The notes under the pieces: model-generated
The model's database searches: none
Told to the model about the DNA's origin: nothing
The model's input: only the letters and a program-made list of their open reading frames with translations
Made by a program: the position numbers and the translations under genes
NCBI GenBank assembly: GCA_022072055.1
Contig: JAJVIK010000007.1
Location: 582,556 to 646,555 of the forward strand
Direction: 5' to 3'
Length of the DNA: 64,000 nt
From: a bacterium
Lineage (GTDB): Bacteria; Hinthialibacterota; Hinthialibacteria; OLB16
Shown: piece by piece, positions 59,706 to 64,000 of the stretch
Layout: each line of letters opens with the position of its first letter
How positions within the stretch are numbered: position 1 is the first letter of the stretch

Positions 59706-60467
59706 ATGGATGATCCCCTCCTTCTGGACGATTGGCGGGTCGAGTCGCGCCTGTTTGTCGGGACCGGCAAGTACCCCGATTTCGAGACCACCGAGCGCGC
59801 CTTGGCCGCCTCCGGCGCGGAGATTATCACCGTCGCCATCCGCCGCGTGGACTTCAGCGCCGAGGACCACCTCCTCAACCACATCGACCCCAAGCGCTAT
59901 AAGGTTCTTCCCAACACGGCGGGCTGCTACTCCGCCTCCGAGGCGATTCGGATCGCCCACCTTTCGCGCGAGGCCTGCGGCCACAACAAGGTCAAGCTGG
60001 AAGTCCTGGCCGATGAAAGAACTCTCCTCCCCGACCCGGTCGCCACGCTGGAGGCGGCCAAGGAACTGATCCGCGAGGGGTTCTTCGTGATGGCCTACAC
60101 CTCGGATGACCCGGTGATGGCCAAGAAGCTGGAGGAGGCCGGGGTCCCGGTGGTCATGCCCGCCGGAGCACCCATCGGATCGGGCCAGGGAATCTTGAAT
60201 CGCAACAACATCCGCATCATTCTGGAGCGCGCCGAGGTTCCGATCGTGGTGGATGCCGGCGTGGGGACCGCTTCGGATGTGAGCCAGGCCTTCGAGCTCG
60301 GTTGCGCGGCCGTGCTGCTCAATACCGGAATCGCCGGGGCCAAAGACCCGGTGCGGATGGCGGTGGCCATGAAAGCCGCGGCCATCGCCGGACGGCAGGC
60401 CTATCTCGCCGGTCGCATTCCGAAGAAACTCTACGCCACGGCGAGCTCCCCCCTCTTGGATTTCTAG
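59706..60467 (+). CDS. thiG: Thiazole synthase
   Basis: A 253-residue TIM-barrel enzyme that makes the thiazole phosphate of thiamine. Hallmarks are [61 protein letters not shown] with the Schiff-base lysine, [18 protein letters not shown] and [31 protein letters not shown]. The length is normal when ATG 59706 is used; ATG 59676 is an alternative. No other thi gene is adjacent. Its start region is divergent from the torD-rrf2 promoter. Confidence 0.95.
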   Translation: MDDPLLLDDWRVESRLFVGTGKYPDFETTERALAASGAEIITVAIRRVDFSAEDHLLNHIDPKRYKVLPNTAGCYSASEAIRIAHLSREACGHNKVKLEVLADERTLLPDPVATLEAAKELIREGFFVMAYTSDDPVMAKKLEEAGVPVVMPAGAPIGSGQGILNRNNIRIILERAEVPIVVDAGVGTASDVSQAFELGCAAVLLNTGIAGAKDPVRMAVAMKAAAIAGRQAYLAGRIPKKLYATASSPLLDF

Positions 60468-60507
60468 GGGGCATCCCCAAGTCCGGTAGGGCAGAGGTTT
60501 CTCAGCC

Positions 60508-62088
60508 ATTTCCAAGCCCAACGAGTCCCTGTTCCTCTTCAACGGGAGCGTCTACCCGCTCCGGGGTCTCGCCCACCGGGTGGAGGCGCTCTCCGTGCGC
60601 CAAGGACGAATCCTGCGCCTTGGAACCAACCAACGGGTGCGCGAAAACCTCCCAAGCGCCGGACGAGAGATCGACCTGGCGGGCCGCGCGGTGGTACCCG
60701 CCTTTTCCGCCAACTTGGAGCGTCTCGTGTGGGAGGCGCTCGCTCGCTCCACCCTGGATCTTTCCCAACAGCACAACATCCCCGAGATCTTCGCGCTGGT
60801 GGAGCAGAGCGCCCGCACCAAGGAGAAGGGGGAGTGGATCCTCGGATTCGGCTGGAACAAACACCAGTGGGGCTGGCAACGTTTCCCCCATCGCGCCGAT
60901 CTCGACTTGGTCGCGCCCCATCATCCGGTCGCGCTCTTCAGCGCGGACAACCGGGTCGCCTGGCTGAACTCGCGCGGACTGTCCGAAATCGGCATCGCTC
61001 ATGGCACCCCCAATCCCAGCGGTGGGGAGATCGAACGGGATCCGACCACCCGATCCGCCACGGGAATCCTCAAGGAGGCGGCTGTCGGACTGCTCGACGG
61101 AAAACTCCCCGAGCCGACTCGCGAGGAGCTCCGCCTCAACCTCGCTGCCATCTTCGAGGACTATCTCTCCATGGGCGTTGGGGCGTTGGAGACCTATGAG
61201 ACCTTCCCGCATTTCGAGATGCTCCGCGAGATGGGAGAGGAGGGGCTTATCCCCATCCCCGTCGTGGCGCATATCCGCCACAAAGACCGTGAGCGCCTCG
61301 CCGAACGCGGATGGAAAACGGGTCACCGCTTCGGCAACCTGGAGGTCGGTGGGCTTTGGCTGCAGGTGGATGGGACCCTCATTTCCCAGACCGCGCTCCT
61401 CCTTGAGCCCTATGGGGACGACTGGAACAAGCATGGGATCGAGGTAACCCCCCCCGAGGGGCTTGCCGAGGCCGTGGAGTGGTGCGCGCGCCACGGTTTC
61501 GCGCCGATCTTCCAGGCCTCGGGAGATGCCGCCTGTTTGAACGCTCTCGAAGCCTTGGCCGAGTGCGCCAAGGAGCTGCCCTCGCCTCCGGGGGCCTTCC
61601 TGGCGCAAGGGGATTTGCTCCAGTGGGGGGCGGCGAAAAGCGGTTTGGAGAAGGGCGTGACCGTGGTCACCAACCCCAGGCGGATCCTTTCCGAGCGGGA
61701 GGTGGGAAAACTCTTTTGGGGAAGCCGTTGGAAAAAGGCCCTGAACCTGCGCGCCTGGAGGGAGCACGGGGTACGGATCGCCTTCGGGTCCGATGAACCG
61801 CTCAGAAGTTGGTCTCCGTTTCAGGCGCTTGCCGGCGCGGTCTCCCAATCTACCGGCCTTGATTCGAGGCTCGGCTTGAGCCTGGATGAGGCTCTCCTTG
61901 CGCTCTGCCGCTCCGCGTCCCATGCGCCCCGCGATGAGCTGGATGAGGTGTTCCTAGCGCCTAGCCTTCCCGCCCATTTCGTGGTCCTCTCCGGGGATCC
62001 CTTTCGCATGGAGGTCGGGGAGCTCGGCTCGCTGGCGGTCGATTTTCTCTTCCGCGACGGCGCGGTCGCGTACGAACGCACTCAGTAG
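60508..62088 (+). CDS. YtcJ-like amidohydrolase-family protein missing the metal ligands
   Basis: A protein of about 526 residues with the fold of YtcJ-type amidohydrolases (VEALSVRQGRILRLG, GEWILGFGWNKHQW, FSADNRVAWLNSRGL, FGSDEPLRSWSPFQALAGAV, PAHFVVLSGDPFRM). The metal-binding HxH after the first strand is replaced (VVPAFSANLERL), the usual I-H-A-I-G-D reads FQASGD, and the next His site reads FLAQGD. It is probably not a metal hydrolase. The conserved N-terminal strand NGSVYPLRG lies before any ATG or GTG, so an ATT at 60508 preceded by AGAGG is suggested as start. GTG 60580 would cut the first strand. Confidence 0.7.
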   Translation: MSKPNESLFLFNGSVYPLRGLAHRVEALSVRQGRILRLGTNQRVRENLPSAGREIDLAGRAVVPAFSANLERLVWEALARSTLDLSQQHNIPEIFALVEQSARTKEKGEWILGFGWNKHQWGWQRFPHRADLDLVAPHHPVALFSADNRVAWLNSRGLSEIGIAHGTPNPSGGEIERDPTTRSATGILKEAAVGLLDGKLPEPTREELRLNLAAIFEDYLSMGVGALETYETFPHFEMLREMGEEGLIPIPVVAHIRHKDRERLAERGWKTGHRFGNLEVGGLWLQVDGTLISQTALLLEPYGDDWNKHGIEVTPPEGLAEAVEWCARHGFAPIFQASGDAACLNALEALAECAKELPSPPGAFLAQGDLLQWGAAKSGLEKGVTVVTNPRRILSEREVGKLFWGSRWKKALNLRAWREHGVRIAFGSDEPLRSWSPFQALAGAVSQSTGLDSRLGLSLDEALLALCRSASHAPRDELDEVFLAPSLPAHFVVLSGDPFRMEVGELGSLAVDFLFRDGAVAYERTQ

Positions 62089-62285
62089 TCAAGTTCCGGA
62101 CCCTCCCAACCGACAACAGCTGAATGCCGCCCCGACTTTGGAACCCGACCGCCCCGACACCCCCCTCCCAGGCGCTTGTCTCTTCCCTTCCAAGCGTCCA
62201 GACTTCCCAAATGTGAGTCTTCGCGGCAAAATAGAGGATCAGTTGAATGAGGTGGTCACGCAAGGTTGGGCACGGAATCGCATGC
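62089..62285. other. Intergenic stretch without recognised gene
   Basis: No gene or strong hairpin is seen between the amidohydrolase-like gene and the CBS gene. A promoter for the CBS gene is expected here; aaaatagagg near 62228-62237 is a weak candidate for its -10 region. Confidence 0.3.
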
Positions 62286-62753
62286 ATGAGACTCTCTGAG
62301 ACCCTTGAACGGGAATTGGTTCGCCACCTCCCGCTCCCCGAACCCATCATCCTGCACGAAGAAACATCCATCACCGAGGCGCTCCGGCGGATGCAGGAGG
62401 CGCGCCGAGGCTGCGTGCTGATTCAGAAGGAAGGCAAGTTGCGCGGTCTGGTCACGGAGCGCGACATCCTGGTCAAATACATCGGGAACCGCGAGGCCAG
62501 TCATTTCACCCTCAAGGAAATCATGACCACCTCGGTCTCGACCCTTTCGCCGGACGCCTCCCTGAGCCAGGCCATCGCGGTCATGGCCAAGGGGGGGTAC
62601 CGTCATGTGCCCTTGGTGGATGAGCAGGGCGCGATCCTCGGCGTGGTGGCCGCGCGCAACTTGGTCAATTACATCGCCGAACATTTCCCGGCGGAGGTGT
62701 TCAACCTCCCACCCCGGCTCGAACAAAAAATGGAATCCCCGGAAGGCGCGTAA
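62286..62753 (+). CDS. Tandem CBS domain protein
   Basis: A 155-residue protein with two CBS domains. The first contains SITEALRRMQEARRGCVLIQKEGKLRGLVTERDIL and the second SLSQAIAVMAKGGYRHVPLVDEQGAILGVVAARNLV. Such proteins bind adenosine nucleotides and regulate partner enzymes or transporters. The C-terminus (LPPRLEQKMESPEGA) is typical of stand-alone CBS proteins. It lies 78 bp before korA on the same strand and may report energy state to that enzyme. Confidence 0.88.
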   Translation: MRLSETLERELVRHLPLPEPIILHEETSITEALRRMQEARRGCVLIQKEGKLRGLVTERDILVKYIGNREASHFTLKEIMTTSVSTLSPDASLSQAIAVMAKGGYRHVPLVDEQGAILGVVAARNLVNYIAEHFPAEVFNLPPRLEQKMESPEGA

Positions 62754-62830
62754 TGAGGTCTTAACGCTTGGGAACCCCGGTCACGCCATCGGCGCGTCCG
62801 GGGCACCGCGGACCGAGAAGGAGAAAGAAG

Positions 62831-64000
62831 TTGCCAGCATCCTCCAGCACACTTGATGTTGTCTCCCCACGAAGGGTCACCTCCACCGAACTGGACCAGG
62901 CGGTGATCCGATTCGCCGGAGACTCCGGCGACGGCATGCAGCTCACCGGCGCCCAGTTCACGAACACCAGCGCGGTCTTCGGGAACGATGTGAGCACGCT
63001 CCCGGACTTCCCGGCGGAGATTCGCGCCCCGGCCGGTTCGCTTCCGGGAGTGAGCGGCTTCCAGCTCAACTTCAGCAACCACGACATCCGCACTCCCGGC
63101 GACCGCCCCAATGTCCTGGTGGCGATGAATCCCGCCGCGCTCAAGGTCAATCTCCCCGACCTGGAGGAGGGCGGCATCCTGATCGTTAACGAGGACGCCT
63201 TCGACAAGCCCGGCCTGGAGAAAGCCGGGTATGACAACAATCCGCTCGAGGATGGGATCCTCTCGGGCTACCGCCTGATCAAACTCCCGCTCACCACGCT
63301 CACCTTGAACGCGGTCCTCAGCACAGGACTCAATCGCAAGCAAGCCGCGCGCTGCAAGAACTTCTTCGCGCTCGGCGTGGTCTACTGGATGTTCGACCGC
63401 CCGCTCGACCACACCCTCTCCTGGATCGACGCCAAGTTCGGCAAAACCCCCATGCTGCTGGAGGCCAACCGCTCCGCGCTCTTGGCGGGTTACAACTACG
63501 CCGACACCACCGAGGTGTTCACCACCCACTACCGGATTCGCAAGGCCAAGCTCCCGCCCGGGCGCTACCGGAACATGACCGGAAACGAGGCGCTCGCGCT
63601 GGGCGCGGTGGCCGCGATGGTGAGTGCCGGGCGCGACCTGTTTTACGCCAGCTACCCGATCACCCCCGCGAGCGATGTGCTCCATGAGCTCTCTCGTCAC
63701 AAACGGTTCGGAGTGAAAACCTTTCAGGCCGAGGATGAAATCGCCGCCATCGGCGCGGCCATCGGCGCGGCTTACGCCGGCGCGCTCGGACTCACCGGCA
63801 CCAGCGGGCCGGGGGTCGCCCTGAAGAGCGAGTTCGTGGGGCTGGCGGTGATGACCGAGCTCCCCCTGGTGATCCTCGACATCCAGCGCGGCGGTCCCAG
63901 CACGGGCCTCCCGACCAAGACCGAACAATCCGACCTCCTGCAAGTTCTCTTCGGACGCAACGGCGAATGCCCGGTCCCGGTGGTCGCCGCTTCCACCCCG
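62831..64000 (+). CDS. korA: 2-oxoacid:acceptor oxidoreductase subunit alpha, 3'-truncated by window edge
   Basis: The gamma-alpha fused subunit of 2-oxoglutarate (or related 2-oxoacid):ferredoxin oxidoreductase. The N-terminal gamma domain begins [17 protein letters not shown] and contains [20 protein letters not shown]. The alpha part follows with [65 protein letters not shown] and [20 protein letters not shown]. The start is taken as TTG 62831, 8 nt after AAGGAG. The frame is open to the last base, so about 390 of an expected 600-plus residues are present. The beta subunit gene should follow outside the window. Confidence 0.93.
   Translation, partial: MPASSSTLDVVSPRRVTSTELDQAVIRFAGDSGDGMQLTGAQFTNTSAVFGNDVSTLPDFPAEIRAPAGSLPGVSGFQLNFSNHDIRTPGDRPNVLVAMNPAALKVNLPDLEEGGILIVNEDAFDKPGLEKAGYDNNPLEDGILSGYRLIKLPLTTLTLNAVLSTGLNRKQAARCKNFFALGVVYWMFDRPLDHTLSWIDAKFGKTPMLLEANRSALLAGYNYADTTEVFTTHYRIRKAKLPPGRYRNMTGNEALALGAVAAMVSAGRDLFYASYPITPASDVLHELSRHKRFGVKTFQAEDEIAAIGAAIGAAYAGALGLTGTSGPGVALKSEFVGLAVMTELPLVILDIQRGGPSTGLPTKTEQSDLLQVLFGRNGECPVPVVAASTP

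Overview
The window is chromosomal DNA of a GC-rich, Gram-negative-like uncultivated bacterium. Several gene types are typical of planctomycete/PVC-like or candidate-phylum genomes (Hydrogenedentota, Sumerlaeota, Omnitrophota and similar): a PVC-type membrane-bound dehydrogenase with HEAT repeats and a C-terminal cytochrome c, a DUF1080 lipoprotein, a Tat-exported sulfatase, a GH106-like glycosidase, a large single-protein pseudopilin and a PTPTP-linker plus dockerin-like tail. The phylum cannot be fixed from sequence reading alone. Both window ends cut genes: tag at the left and korA at the right.

Layout. 1-4 kb: DNA glycosylase, oxidoreductase, a coupled small protein/retropepsin pair and a CstA transporter, followed by a decayed DUF433 antitoxin. 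4.2-9.5 kb: sulfatase, a REPIN-like repeat, a four-gene Ni/Co ECF transporter (M-L-Q-O order) and a DUF3500 protein. 9.5-13.5 kb: a GTGA-coupled DUF4276/AAA ATPase pair (probable defence), trmB and a membrane-anchored Ser/Thr kinase. 13.5-19.7 kb: a toxin-antitoxin zone with one truncated and three full copies of the same antitoxin, two intact PIN toxins, one PIN toxin broken by a MITE, an ORF6N protein and a large GH106-like enzyme. 19.8-32 kb: a beta-helix protein, TauE, a PEP-hydrolase-like/Tm-1-like pair, an aminotransferase-radical SAM fusion coupled to a second radical SAM/SPASM protein, a beta-propeller glycosidase-like protein, a pseudopilin and a propeller-like secreted protein. 32-43.8 kb: penicillin acylase, an MT-A70/BglII-type restriction-modification pair, tandem thymidylate-kinase-like genes, rpmE, DUF362, a bfn-PilZ-VanZ operon, DUF1080 and PQQ-propeller proteins. 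43.8-49.6 kb: repeats, PVC dehydrogenase, alcohol dehydrogenase, a truncated ORF6N gene and a RHH/PIN vapBC. 49.6-59.5 kb: a nitrite oxidoreductase (NXR)-like gene block with its TorD chaperone and Rrf2 regulator. 59.7-64 kb: thiG, a probable pseudo-amidohydrolase, a CBS protein and korA.

How the parts work together. The NXR-like block is the metabolic centrepiece. A Tat-exported molybdenum subunit, a four-cluster Fe-S subunit, a dihaem/haem-binding subunit and a cytochrome oxidase subunit III with an inserted cytochrome c domain form one minus-strand unit. Upstream lie the maturation chaperone and a Cys-rich Rrf2 regulator. Two 20-bp palindromes of the form TGGA-N8-TCCA lie at the two promoters of this block and are the best candidate operators. 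The most unusual signals elsewhere are the mosaic toxin-antitoxin array with a shared TTGC-18-TANAAT promoter, the TTAA-flanked MITE inside one toxin, the aminotransferase-radical SAM fusion operon, the tandem nucleotide kinases with one altered P-loop, and a pair of inverted REPIN-like repeats 5.7 kb apart. No tRNA, rRNA or CRISPR array was seen.
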